In this document: piece after piece, positions 27,774-36,444 of the stretch
Layout: each line of letters opens with the position of its first letter
Numbering within the stretch: position 1 is the first letter of the stretch
NCBI GenBank assembly: GCA_018266795.1
Contig: JAFDZV010000036.1
Span: forward strand, 152,971-216,970
Direction: 5' to 3'
From: Bacteroidota bacterium
Lineage (GTDB): Bacteria > Bacteroidota > Ignavibacteria > OLB7
DNA: 64,000 nt
Made by a program: the position numbers and the translations under genes
Notes under the pieces: generated by a model
What the model saw: the letters and a program-made list of their open reading frames with translations, nothing else
Database searches by the model: none
Told to the model about the DNA's origin: nothing

Positions 27774-27822
27774 GTCCCAAGAACTGAGCTCCAAGAACGA
27801 AGCCCCAAGAACGAAGTCCCAC
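27774..27822. repeat. Heptanucleotide array, NNCCCAA type
   Basis: Seven consecutive 7-mers: GTCCCAA, GAACTGA, GCTCCAA, GAACGAA, GCCCCAA, GAACGAA, GTCCCAC. Same 7-base period as the array at 28407. Confidence 0.75.
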
Positions 27823-27880
27823 GTACCGGATCGCCTGCTGTCGGTTCCGTTCTATCTGTAGATGCGCTGTCTCAATGATC

Positions 27881-28033
27881 TCTCGAGCTCCCCGCCGGGA
27901 GCGGCCTGTGCTTTCATTGGAGACAGATAGGTCGCTCCTGGGCGGAGCTCATGAAAGGAGAGAGAGGCTGCATCTGCTACAGAGAGGTTGCATCTCGATT
28001 GCATGACGGCATTGGTGCGTCGGCGTGTATGAC
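27881..28033. repeat. 153-bp tandem block, copy 1
   Basis: A 153-bp block repeated at 28148-28300 with one substitution (G/A at the GTCGCT/ATCGCT position). Each copy holds a GCTCCC/GGGAGC hairpin, and together with the 12 bases before it a longer stem CTGTCTCAATGA/TCATTGGAGACAG can form. No credible coding frame; the open frames across it are by-products of the GC-rich sequence. Confidence 0.85.
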
Positions 28034-28147
28034 TACGTTGAACGGCTTCGGTGCGGTACTTGGTACTTGGGATGCTCGGCTGCGCCTCGCTGCAGGCCTT
28101 GGCAACGAACTCCGCCGGCTGTCATCGAACAATGCCGTCTCCATTGA

Positions 28148-28300
28148 TCTCGAGCTCCCCGCCGGGAGCGGCCTGTGCTTTCATTGGAGACAGATAGATC
28201 GCTCCTGGGCGGAGCTCATGAAAGGAGAGAGAGGCTGCATCTGCTACAGAGAGGTTGCATCTCGATTGCATGACGGCATTGGTGCGTCGGCGTGTATGAC
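28148..28300. repeat. 153-bp tandem block, copy 2
   Basis: Second copy, 152 of 153 bases identical to 27881-28033; the repeat period is 267 bp. The 114 bases after each copy are also related but more diverged, each holding a TTGGTACTT stretch and a GCTCGGCT(G/T)CGCCTCGC module. Confidence 0.85.
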
Positions 28301-28338
28301 GAGGTGGACGGCTGCGGCACGCCGCGGTTCTTGGTACT

Positions 28339-28361
28339 TTGGACGCTCGGCTTCGCCTCGC
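28339..28361. repeat. GC-rich hairpin module (one of four copies)
   Basis: Core GCTCGGCTTCGCCTCGC. Related modules occur at 27716-27738, 28070-28092 and 42996-43018. The copy at 42996 reads GCTCGCCTGCGGCTCGC, a paired change (G to C and C to G) that keeps the central stem base pair. Confidence 0.7.
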
Positions 28362-28406
28362 TGTAGGCCTTGGCAACGAACCCGCCGGCTGTCACCGAAC
28401 AACGAA

Positions 28407-28469
28407 GCCCCAAGCCCCAAGCGCCAAGCCCCAAGCGCCAAGACCCAAGCTCCAAGCCCTAAGAACGAA
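28407..28469. repeat. Heptanucleotide array directly before the COG0523 gene
   Basis: Nine 7-mers in phase: GCCCCAA, GCCCCAA, GCGCCAA, GCCCCAA, GCGCCAA, GACCCAA, GCTCCAA, GCCCTAA, GAACGAA. The array ends four bases before the ATG at 28474, so the usual ribosome binding site position is occupied by repeat. Confidence 0.88.
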
Positions 28470-28473
28470 TTCC

Positions 28474-29451
28474 ATGAACAGATACTCGTCGGGCGATCCC
28501 GTTCCGGTCACGATCATCACCGGTTATCTCGGTTCCGGCAAGACCACGCTGCTGAATGCGCTGCTGGCAGGCGGCCATGGGCTTCGCGTTGCGGTGATCC
28601 AGAACGAGTTCGGCGAGATCGCCGTGGACAACGATCTGATTCTGGGGCTGGAGGAGGAGATGATCACGCTCGCCAATGGCTGTGCCTGCTGCACGGCCCG
28701 CGGCGACATCATCGACGCGGTGGAGCAGTTGCTTGACGGTCCGGTACGGTTCGACAGGATTGCCATCGAGACTTCGGGCATTGCCACGCCGGGGCCCGTG
28801 GTGATGACGCTCGCAACGCACGGCGATGCCGGCGAACGCTTCGTGCTGGACGGCGTTGTTGCTCTTGCCGACGGCGCCAACATTGCGCGGGAGTTGGAGC
28901 ATGCACCGGAGGCGGCCGACCAGCTGGCCTATGCGGATCTGATCGTTCTCAACAAGCAGGATCTTGCCTCGCCGGATGTACTGCTTGCGGCCGAGAGGCT
29001 CATACGCGCGATCAACCCCTCCGCGCCGATCGAGCGAACGGCGTATGCGCGTATGGCACCGGAACTGGTGCTGGATGTTGGCGGGTTCGATCTCCGTCGC
29101 GTGGAGTCACTTCTGGGCGGCCTGTACAACGGGGAGCTTCCTGCCGTGCGGCACGAGCGCGGCATTCGCTCCGTGGCGATCCAAAGCGGGCTGGGGGTGA
29201 ACACGGCCCGGTTCGAGGAGTGGATGGAGATGCTGCTTCACACCCATCATGGTGATATCTATCGGGTCAAGGGGGTACTGAATGTGGCGGAGCATGCGCG
29301 ACGCTACGTGGTGCAGGCCGTGCACGGGCTCTGGAGCCATCAGTTCGGGAGCATGTGGGGCTTCTCGGCGCGCAACAGCCGCATCGTGGTGATAGGGCGC
29401 GAACTGGATGAGCGTTCGCTTCGCGACAGCTTCGGCGCCTGTCTGGAGTGA
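28474..29451 (+). CDS. COG0523 (CobW/YjiA-like) metal-chaperone GTPase
   Basis: A 325-residue G3E GTPase. Walker A GYLGSGKTTLLN (about residues 17-28), the CxCC metal-binding motif (GCACC, about residue 71), an ETSG element and the NKQD guanine-specificity motif are present, followed by a CobW C-terminal domain. Members insert or deliver Zn, Co or other metals to target enzymes. It precedes the paa genes by 123 bp; metal delivery to the diiron PaaA is an attractive but unproven idea. Confidence 0.9.
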   Translation: MNRYSSGDPVPVTIITGYLGSGKTTLLNALLAGGHGLRVAVIQNEFGEIAVDNDLILGLEEEMITLANGCACCTARGDIIDAVEQLLDGPVRFDRIAIETSGIATPGPVVMTLATHGDAGERFVLDGVVALADGANIARELEHAPEAADQLAYADLIVLNKQDLASPDVLLAAERLIRAINPSAPIERTAYARMAPELVLDVGGFDLRRVESLLGGLYNGELPAVRHERGIRSVAIQSGLGVNTARFEEWMEMLLHTHHGDIYRVKGVLNVAEHARRYVVQAVHGLWSHQFGSMWGFSARNSRIVVIGRELDERSLRDSFGACLE

Positions 29452-29574
29452 TTGGGTGCGGCGATTCATGGGAACCAATGCCGTTGCAAACCATGACGTA
29501 TGTCATCCCCGCCGCTGGCACCTTTTTCGTAACTTTCGCTCGATTTCATTGGAACATCAACGCAGGATTGACCG

Positions 29575-30561
29575 ATGTACGGAAACCTCTCTGTTATAGA
29601 CGCGCAGCCGAACATGCCCTCCGAGGAGGAGGATCCGAAGCTGCTTGCCGAGTTCGAGGCAAGGATCGATCGCGGCGAGAAGATCGAGCCACACGATTGG
29701 ATGCCGCGGGAATACCGCCGCCAGTTGATCCGGATGATCGAACAGCATGCGCATTCCGAAATCATCGGCGCGCTCCCCGAGGGGACCTGGATCACGCGGG
29801 CTCCGGGCTTCAAGCGCAAGATGGCGCTGATGGCGAAGGTGCAGGACGAGGTTGGCCACGGCCAGCTTCTCTACAGCGCTGCCGAAACGCTCGGCAAGTC
29901 GCGCGAGGCCATGATCAACGACCTGTTGAGCGGCAAGTCCAAGTACTCCAACGTCTTCAATTATCCGGCGCTTACCTGGGGCGATACGGCTGTGATTGCC
30001 TGGCTGATCGACGCCGGTGCAATCGTGAATCAGGTTGCGAACTCCAAGGGGTCCTATGGCCCGTACTGCCGTGCGCTCGAGCGCATCTGCCAGGAGGAAT
30101 CGTTCCACCTGAAGTACGGCTACGACAATGTTGTAACCCTTGCCACCGGCACCGAGACGCAGCGTGCGATGGTGCAGGAGGCGCTCAACCGGTGGTGGCA
30201 GCCGATCATGCACTTCCATGGTCCGCCGGACACCGTATCGGTGCACACCGAGAAGCTTGTGCGCTGGAAGGTGAAGATGGCCACCAACGACGAGATGCGC
30301 CAGGAGTTCCTGGACGGCTACGTGCCGAAGATCTGGGAGCTGGGCCTCACCGTTCCGGATCCGAATCTTCACAAGAACCCGGAGACGGGGCTCTGGGAGT
30401 TCACGGAACCGGACTGGGAGGAATTCAAGCGTGTGATCAACGGCGACGGCCCGTGCAACAAGGAACGGCTGGCCGTGCGGCGCATGGCGGAGGAGGAGGG
30501 ACGATGGGTTCGCGAGGCATTGAAGCGGCCGTCGCAGAAGTACGTTGCGCCGCTGGCGTGA
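29575..30561 (+). CDS. paaA: Phenylacetyl-CoA 1,2-epoxidase catalytic subunit
   Basis: A 328-residue ferritin-like diiron oxygenase subunit. Metal ligands are in the classic helices: [10 protein letters not shown] (about residue 60), [11 protein letters not shown] (about residue 90) and [14 protein letters not shown]. Together with PaaC it epoxidises the aromatic ring of phenylacetyl-CoA. First gene of paaABCD. Usual length for the family. Confidence 0.96.
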   Translation: MYGNLSVIDAQPNMPSEEEDPKLLAEFEARIDRGEKIEPHDWMPREYRRQLIRMIEQHAHSEIIGALPEGTWITRAPGFKRKMALMAKVQDEVGHGQLLYSAAETLGKSREAMINDLLSGKSKYSNVFNYPALTWGDTAVIAWLIDAGAIVNQVANSKGSYGPYCRALERICQEESFHLKYGYDNVVTLATGTETQRAMVQEALNRWWQPIMHFHGPPDTVSVHTEKLVRWKVKMATNDEMRQEFLDGYVPKIWELGLTVPDPNLHKNPETGLWEFTEPDWEEFKRVINGDGPCNKERLAVRRMAEEEGRWVREALKRPSQKYVAPLA

Positions 30562-30625
30562 TGGTCGTGATGATGATGTAGAGAGACAACGGCATCGACA
30601 CCTAATTGGAAGAAACAGAGCCGAG

Positions 30626-31015
30626 ATGACGATCAAATCGCTCGACCCGCGGATTACGCGCGCGGAGATCCCTGTGGACAACGAAAGCACGTGGACGCCG
30701 CTGCCGGACATGGACCAGCACGAGACCTACGAGGTGTTCCATCAGGAGAAGCGGGGCGACCAGCCGACCCACGTGGGTGCGCTGCACGCTCCCAATCCGG
30801 AGATGGCGCTGGTGTTCGCCAAGGAGCAGTACGCCCGCCGCTCGCGCTGTGTGAGCATCTGGGTGGTGCGTACGCAGGACATTCACACTATCGGTATCGA
30901 GGACTCCGACGTCTTCGAAACCACTCCCGCGAAGGATTATCGCGAGGCGCGCGGCTATCGTGTTGGCGGGAAGCTCACGGAGTTCAAGCGCAGGAGGGCC
31001 GCCAGCAATGAGTAA
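30626..31015 (+). CDS. paaB: Phenylacetyl-CoA epoxidase subunit B
   Basis: A 129-residue small subunit: YEVFHQEKRGDQPTHVG and the FAKEQYARRSRCVSIWVV block are diagnostic. It bridges PaaAC heterodimers. The start at 30626 (ATGACG) follows a GAG-containing leader, 64 bp after paaA; the stop overlaps paaC by eight bases (ATGAGTAA), so B and C are translationally coupled. Longer than many PaaB (about 95 residues) because of N- and C-terminal extensions. Confidence 0.94.
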   Translation: MTIKSLDPRITRAEIPVDNESTWTPLPDMDQHETYEVFHQEKRGDQPTHVGALHAPNPEMALVFAKEQYARRSRCVSIWVVRTQDIHTIGIEDSDVFETTPAKDYREARGYRVGGKLTEFKRRRAASNE

Positions 31016-31769
31016 CGATGCAGCATTAAAGGATCTCCTCTTCCGCATGGCCGATGACGATCTGATCATCGCTCACAGGAATTCCGAGTGGACCGGGCTG
31101 GGCCCGATCATGGAGGAGGATATCGCCTTCTCCTCGATCGCTCAGGACAAGCTTGGCCACAGCCTCGCGCTCTATACCCTGCTCGAGACGCTGGGGGAGG
31201 CGGAACCGGACACCACGGCATTCACACGCGACGAGGCGCAGTTCCGTTGCTGCCATCTGGTGGAGTATCCGATCGGCGGCTACGACTTCAGCCTGATGCG
31301 GCACTTTCTCTTCGACATGGCTGACATGCTTCGCTTCGAGTTGCTGGAGAGCTCCTCGTACGAGCCGCTGGCCAAGCTTGCGGCGAAGGTTCGCGGTGAG
31401 ATCAAGTACCACGTGTTCCACGCCGCCACGTGGGTGGAGCAGTTGGGCGCGAAGGGGAGCGAGGAAAGCCACGCGCGGATGCAGAGCTCTCTGAATCTGG
31501 TGTACCCGCTGGCGCTCGGCATCTTCGAACCCTCGCAGTTCGAGGCGGAGCTGGCCGCCTCCGGCATCTTCGCCGGCGAGGCTGCCCTGCAGGAGAAGTG
31601 GATCGCCGCGATCTCTCCCATCCTCGAGCGTTCCAACCTTCGTATTCCCGCGGTGGCCGATCCGGCCCAGGCCTACGGCGGCCGCCGCGGATATCATACC
31701 GAACATCTTCAGCCGATGCTCACGGAGATGACGGAGGTGTTCCGCATCGACCCAACGGCCTCCTGGTAA
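31008..31769 (+). CDS. paaC: Phenylacetyl-CoA epoxidase structural subunit C
   Basis: A 253-residue ferritin-like partner of PaaA. ADDDLIIAHRNSEW and DIAFSSIAQDKLGH are conserved. It lacks a full diiron site in the family and stabilises PaaA. ATG at 31008 overlaps the paaB stop; paaD starts one base after its stop. Confidence 0.95.
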   Translation: MSNDAALKDLLFRMADDDLIIAHRNSEWTGLGPIMEEDIAFSSIAQDKLGHSLALYTLLETLGEAEPDTTAFTRDEAQFRCCHLVEYPIGGYDFSLMRHFLFDMADMLRFELLESSSYEPLAKLAAKVRGEIKYHVFHAATWVEQLGAKGSEESHARMQSSLNLVYPLALGIFEPSQFEAELAASGIFAGEAALQEKWIAAISPILERSNLRIPAVADPAQAYGGRRGYHTEHLQPMLTEMTEVFRIDPTASW

Positions 31770-31770
31770 C

Positions 31771-32253
31771 ATGGACGATCTCTCCCACATATGGGAAGCA
31801 CTGAGGGATGTGAAGGACCCCGAGATACCAACCGTCTCTCTCGTGGACCTCGGCGTGATCACCTCCGTTTCGGTGGATGATGAGAACGTTGTTCACGTGA
31901 CCATGACACCCACGTTCGTTGGCTGCCCGGCAATGGAGTACATGCGCAGCGAAGTGGTTCGGCGTCTGGAGCGGATGGAGTTCAGCGGCGTGGACGTACG
32001 CATGAACTTCGACATCCCATGGTCCAGCAACCGGATCACCGATGAAGGGCGTGCGGCGCTGGCAACGTTCGGTCTTGCTCCACCGGCCGAATACGAGGGG
32101 GTGCTGGAGCTGGAGGTGCTGAACAATGTTGCGTGCCCGATCTGCGGCAGCCACAACACCACACTTCGCTCCCCGTTCGGACCAACGCTCTGCCGTTCCA
32201 TCCACTACTGCAACTCCTGCGGAGAGACCTTCGAGGGCTTCAAGCCGCTGTAG
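31771..32253 (+). CDS. paaD: PaaD, SUF-type maturation protein
   Basis: A 160-residue protein: N-terminal DUF59/MIP18-like domain (DVKDPEIPTVSLVDLGVI, PTFVGCPAM) and a C-terminal cysteine-rich zinc/iron site (CPICGS ... LCRS..YCNSC). PaaD is required for the Paa epoxidase, probably in Fe-S maturation of the PaaE reductase. Here paaE is not adjacent; the next gene is a PARG-like protein. Confidence 0.94.
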   Translation: MDDLSHIWEALRDVKDPEIPTVSLVDLGVITSVSVDDENVVHVTMTPTFVGCPAMEYMRSEVVRRLERMEFSGVDVRMNFDIPWSSNRITDEGRAALATFGLAPPAEYEGVLELEVLNNVACPICGSHNTTLRSPFGPTLCRSIHYCNSCGETFEGFKPL

Positions 32254-32421
32254 CAGGCGAGGGTTGCGCGGCATGGATATTTTTCATCATCGCACACTGA
32301 TCCTTCCGGAGAAATCGGATCCCGAGCGTGACGCCGCGGTGGCCACACGATGCATGAGATCGTCCGTCTGCACCAGTCCGGCAACAGGTTCCGCACGGGA
32401 CAACGCAAGCGGAAATCAACC

Positions 32422-33255
32422 ATGAACAGAGAGCAACGCGCAGAGATAGCACAGGAGACGCTTGCGATTCTACAGGCCGGGCATTACCGGCATCCGGGCG
32501 GGAAGGATGTGGAGCTGCGCGATGCGCTTGCACGCGCTCGCGCCGGGTCCGTGCTCTACAGCCCCGAGGATCGCAATACGATACGTGACCGCGCCTCGCT
32601 CCGCCCCGTGCTGGACGGGGCCACCATCGGCGTATCGAACCGGACCACGCTTGCCGCGGCCGGGGCGCTGGCCGCGGAACATGAACGGGTGGCGTGCCTG
32701 AACTTCGCGTCGGCGCGAAACCCGGGCGGCGGCTTCCTTTCAGGAAGCCAGGCACAGGAGGAGAGCCTTGCGCGTGCCACGGGGTTGTACGCCACGCTCA
32801 CGGAGCACGGGGAGTTCTACGAGCATCATCGCACAACACGGACGGCGCTCTATTCCGATCGTGCGATCTACTCGCCCGGCGTGCCGGTGTTCCGCGACGA
32901 TCGCGACATGCTGCTGGAGACGCCATGGCATGTGGACATCATCACCGCCGCCGCGGTCAATGCCGGGGCGCTGCACCGGAACGAGCCGCATCGCACGGGG
33001 GAGATCCTGCCGGCGCTGGAGTCGCGTGCGCGAATGGTGCTCGGCATCGCCGCCGCGCACGGCTGTGCGGTGCTGGTTCTGGGGGCCTGGGGCTGCGGCG
33101 TGTTCGCGAACGATCCCGCAGCGATTGCCTCCGTCTTCGCCGGTGCGATCGATGAGCCCGATCTTCGCGGACGTTTCCGGCATATCGAATTCGCGGTGCT
33201 GGATTCGTCCCAGGATGGACGTACCATCGCTTCGTTCAGAGAGCGCTTCTCGTAG
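32422..33255 (+). CDS. Bacterial PARG-like macrodomain protein (TIGR02452 type)
   Basis: A 277-residue protein with the poly(ADP-ribose) glycohydrolase signature GGGFLSG.QAQEESLAR (residues about 102-118), including the paired glutamates that catalyse ADP-ribose release. Preceded by a typical family N-terminal helix region and followed by the VLGAWGCGVFAND strand-loop. It should reverse ADP-ribosylation. No ADP-ribosyltransferase gene is adjacent. Start ATG at 32422; the frame is open further upstream, over a region without a clear ribosome binding site. Follows paaD by 168 bp. Confidence 0.88.
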   Translation: MNREQRAEIAQETLAILQAGHYRHPGGKDVELRDALARARAGSVLYSPEDRNTIRDRASLRPVLDGATIGVSNRTTLAAAGALAAEHERVACLNFASARNPGGGFLSGSQAQEESLARATGLYATLTEHGEFYEHHRTTRTALYSDRAIYSPGVPVFRDDRDMLLETPWHVDIITAAAVNAGALHRNEPHRTGEILPALESRARMVLGIAAAHGCAVLVLGAWGCGVFANDPAAIASVFAGAIDEPDLRGRFRHIEFAVLDSSQDGRTIASFRERFS

Positions 33256-33485
33256 GACCGATCATCTCCACGCCGCCATCCACGTAACGCCTCGCAACAT
33301 CTTGCGTGTACCATCACACTGACTGCGCAGTCAAGCATCATGCGCATCGGACGCTGCACGTGCACGCGGCGGCCGAGCACGCATGACCGATCATCGCGGA
33401 GGGGGCGTGCATCATCGGCACCTCTCCTCCGCGGCGATCGGCGACTCCAATCCACGATCTTCAAACGGACAACGGAGCGCTTACC

Positions 33486-35126
33486 ATGCGTAGTTCCCTC
33501 GATGCCCGCGCCTGCGCGCTGGCAACCGCCATCATTGCATTCACGTTCGTCTCCTGCGATAGCGAACGTGGCCGTTCAGGGCTCAACGAGACGCCGGCCA
33601 GGTCGTACGGCCAATCTGCGCCATCCGCATCGGAATCGTATCCGGTGGCCGCGGACTCCGTGGCCATGCCGAATCAGGCATCCAAGGAATCGAGCGAGGA
33701 ATACGATCACATCACCGAGCACGGCTTTCTCGCGGCGCGTGCCAATCCACTCTCCACGTTCTCCATCGATGTGGACGCCGCTGCCTACAGCAACGTGCGC
33801 CGCATGCTCAACGACGGGCAGGTGCCCGATCCCGATGCGGTGCGCATCGAGGAGATGATCAACTACTTCACCTACGACTATCCGCAGCCGCGTGGGAACG
33901 ATCCATTCTCCATCACGACGGAGGTGGCGGGCTGCCCGTGGAATTCCGAACACAAACTCGTGCAGATCGGGATCCAGGGGAAGCGGATGGAGGCGGAGGA
34001 GCTTCCGCCGAACAACCTCGTGTTCCTGATCGATGTCTCCGGTTCGATGGACGAGCCCAGCAAGCTCCCGCTGCTGAAGAGTGCGCTGGAACGGCTCGCT
34101 GTGCAGCTTCGCCCGGAGGATCGCCTATCAATCGTTGTCTACGCCGGGGCCGCCGGGCTGGTGCTTCCCCCAACGCGCGGCGACCAGCACGAACGGATCC
34201 TTCGCGCAATCGACAACCTGAAGGCGGGCGGCTCCACGGCCGGAGGGGCCGGGATCGAACTGGCGTACGATATCGCGCAGCGCAACTTCCTCACGCATGG
34301 GAACAACCGTGTGATCCTTGCAACCGACGGGGACTTCAACGTTGGGCCGAGCAGCGAGGAGGAGTTGATCGGTCTCATCGAACGCAAGCGGGAGACGGGC
34401 GTGTTCCTCACGGTGATCGGCGTTGGTTCGGACAACCTGAAGGACTCCAAGATGGAGCAACTGGCGGACAAGGGGAACGGACATTATGCCTACATCGATT
34501 CGTTCGACGAGGCCACGAAGGTGTTCGTTCGCGAGATGGGGGCCACGCTTTACACCATCGCGAAGGATGTGAAGATCCAGGTGGAGTTCAACCCGGCCTA
34601 CGTGCGTGAGTACCGGCTTATCGGCTACGAGAACCGCGCGCTTGCCGCTCGCGACTTCAACGACGATCGCAAGGATGCGGGCGAACTCGGCGCCGGGCAC
34701 ACGGTGACCGCGCTCTACGAGATCGTTCCCGCCGGCGCCTCCACCGGCCGTGGCGTGGACCCGTTGAAGTACCAGCAGTACCGCCAGTACCGCTCGTCGG
34801 AGGATACGCCGGCGGCGGAGGGAGGTGAGCTGATGACCGTGAAGCTCCGCTACAAGCGTCCGAAGGAGGATCAGAGCAATCTGATCACCGGGGTGGTGAC
34901 CGACACGGACGATGCAATCGAGCATGCATCGGCGAATCTTCGCTTCGCATCCGCAGTGGCGGAGTGGGGAATGCTACTGCGCCATTCGGAGTACAGCGGG
35001 CGGGCATCGTTCGAGAACGTCCTGGGCCGTGCGCGCACTGCGCTCGGGTTCGATCCGAACGGATATCGCCGCGAGTTCCTCTCATTGGTGGAAACCAGTC
35101 GCCGCATGATGCGCATGCCGATGTAG
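33486..35126 (+). CDS. VWA-domain lipoprotein (YfbK-like)
   Basis: A 546-residue protein: signal with TFVSC lipobox, a Ser/Pro-rich spacer, the family N-terminal block (FSIDVDAAAYSNVRRMLN), a von Willebrand A domain with an intact MIDAS (DVSGSMD, about residue 183), and a C-terminal domain that gives the YfbK family its second conserved unit. Divalent-cation-dependent protein binding at the cell envelope is likely. Function in this lineage unknown. Confidence 0.88.
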   Translation: MRSSLDARACALATAIIAFTFVSCDSERGRSGLNETPARSYGQSAPSASESYPVAADSVAMPNQASKESSEEYDHITEHGFLAARANPLSTFSIDVDAAAYSNVRRMLNDGQVPDPDAVRIEEMINYFTYDYPQPRGNDPFSITTEVAGCPWNSEHKLVQIGIQGKRMEAEELPPNNLVFLIDVSGSMDEPSKLPLLKSALERLAVQLRPEDRLSIVVYAGAAGLVLPPTRGDQHERILRAIDNLKAGGSTAGGAGIELAYDIAQRNFLTHGNNRVILATDGDFNVGPSSEEELIGLIERKRETGVFLTVIGVGSDNLKDSKMEQLADKGNGHYAYIDSFDEATKVFVREMGATLYTIAKDVKIQVEFNPAYVREYRLIGYENRALAARDFNDDRKDAGELGAGHTVTALYEIVPAGASTGRGVDPLKYQQYRQYRSSEDTPAAEGGELMTVKLRYKRPKEDQSNLITGVVTDTDDAIEHASANLRFASAVAEWGMLLRHSEYSGRASFENVLGRARTALGFDPNGYRREFLSLVETSRRMMRMPM

Positions 35127-35279
35127 TGCCGGGCCGGCTGAGTGCCGCAGGCCGCAACTGCAATCCGGATGTATGCATCTGTTGCAGTTGCGGCCGCGCT
35201 GCAACTGCGGGGCCACATGCAACGAAGAGAGATGCACGGCAGACGATCCCCCCGATGTTCTTTACAGGAGGAAGTTGCG

Positions 35280-36341
35280 ATGACGATATCTGAACGACGT
35301 ACGCCCTCGATTCTTCTCTTCGCATTCCTTGCGCTTGCAATGATCACGGCGGAGTTCGCAATCGTTCACTCCTCTGCCTTCGCCTCCAGCCCGCGTCTTC
35401 TCTCGCTCGCGGTCACTGCCGATCTCGCACTGATCCTCCCAACGCTCTACTACCTTCTCGGGGTCAGACGCGCCGGATTGCCGCCGGTCACCATTGCGCC
35501 GGTCTTCCTTCTTGCCGCCGGTCTTGCCTCGTTCATGCTGCCGCCGGAAGGGCATGGCTGGCTGGAGATTCTGCACTACCTGACGATACCGATGGAGGGG
35601 ACGCTTCTCGCATACACGATAATCCGCATACGCCGTGCACGCCTGACATATCACGGGGGAGAGGATGACGACATGCTGAGTCTGCTTCGTCACGTCCTCG
35701 GGGCCGTCGCCGGTTCCGGCCGGGTTACGGAGTTGCTGGCGCATGAGTTCGGCATGTGGTACTACGCTCTGGGTTCCTGGCGCGTGCGCCGCTGGAGCAT
35801 CACACGCAACGGTGCGTTCTCCTATCATCGGCGGATTGCCTACGGTGCGGTGGTTGGGGCAATGGCCGCCGCGACGATCGTGGAAACCGTCGTGGTTCAT
35901 ATCGTGGTGGAGCCTCACAGCCGTGTGATTGCATGGGGCCTCACGCTCTCGAGTCTCTACCTGGTTGTGCTGCTGATTGCGGACTACAGGGCGTCGCTCC
36001 TCCGTCCCATTCTGCTGCGCGAGAATCATCTGCTGCTCCGATCGGGCATTCGGCGGAGCGTGTCGATCTCGTTGAGCGATATCGTGAACGTGGAGGCTGT
36101 TCGCGGCAGGCCCACACTTACCGAGAGAACCGATATGGTGAGCTTCGCACTGATGGGGCCGCCGCACCTGATACTGGAACTTGCGCGGCCGGTCGAGGTG
36201 AGCGGGTTCCTCGGCAGACGGACCCGGGCGGGCGCCGTCGGCATTGCGGTTGACAACGAGCACGAGTTCGCGGAGCGCCTGCGCGTGGCGATCGAGCAAC
36301 GGCGGGAGCGAACGCCGGCTTCAGAGGGTATTGATCCGTGA
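35280..36341 (+). CDS. Multi-spanning membrane protein with PH-like tail
   Basis: A 353-residue protein with about six hydrophobic segments in the first 240 residues, then a soluble tail (LRENHLLLRSGIRRSVSISLSDI) that looks like a bacterial PH-like domain. A strong Shine-Dalgarno sequence (AGGAGG) sits before the ATG at 35280, one of the few in the window. The stop codon lies inside repeat copy B, so the last residues (GIDP) are repeat-encoded. Confidence 0.65.
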   Translation: MTISERRTPSILLFAFLALAMITAEFAIVHSSAFASSPRLLSLAVTADLALILPTLYYLLGVRRAGLPPVTIAPVFLLAAGLASFMLPPEGHGWLEILHYLTIPMEGTLLAYTIIRIRRARLTYHGGEDDDMLSLLRHVLGAVAGSGRVTELLAHEFGMWYYALGSWRVRRWSITRNGAFSYHRRIAYGAVVGAMAAATIVETVVVHIVVEPHSRVIAWGLTLSSLYLVVLLIADYRASLLRPILLRENHLLLRSGIRRSVSISLSDIVNVEAVRGRPTLTERTDMVSFALMGPPHLILELARPVEVSGFLGRRTRAGAVGIAVDNEHEFAERLRVAIEQRRERTPASEGIDP

Positions 36342-36440
36342 TACTTCCTGCGGCGGTATCGTGGAGTTTGATGCTGTCGCGGAGTTCACCCCGCGATCCA
36401 CCTCCCAAGGATGGAGCCTTGGTAAAACCCAGGCCAACAG
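36331..36440. repeat. 3'-flanking two-hairpin repeat, copy B
   Basis: Opens TTGATCCGTGATAC, which includes the stop codon of the gene before it. Contains TCGCGG/CCGCGA (36376-36395) and GCCTTGG-TAAAA-CCCAGGC. Same order of parts as copies A and C; the - strand EamA gene ends just after it, so this copy sits between convergent genes. Confidence 0.75.
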
Positions 36441-36444
36441 TCTG

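Noticed and set aside
27774-28469. CRISPR array
   Set aside because: Units are 7 bp with no spacers, and there are no cas genes. This is a tandem heptamer, not repeat-spacer structure.
27529-28473. Insertion sequence remnant
   Set aside because: No transposase frame and no terminal repeats with target duplications could be seen; the region is better described as tandem and dispersed noncoding repeats.
27951-28736. Open frame through the 153-bp repeats reading into the GTPase gene
   Set aside because: It contains the repeat twice and then runs in the wrong frame of the COG0523 gene. The repeated peptide is a by-product of the DNA duplication.
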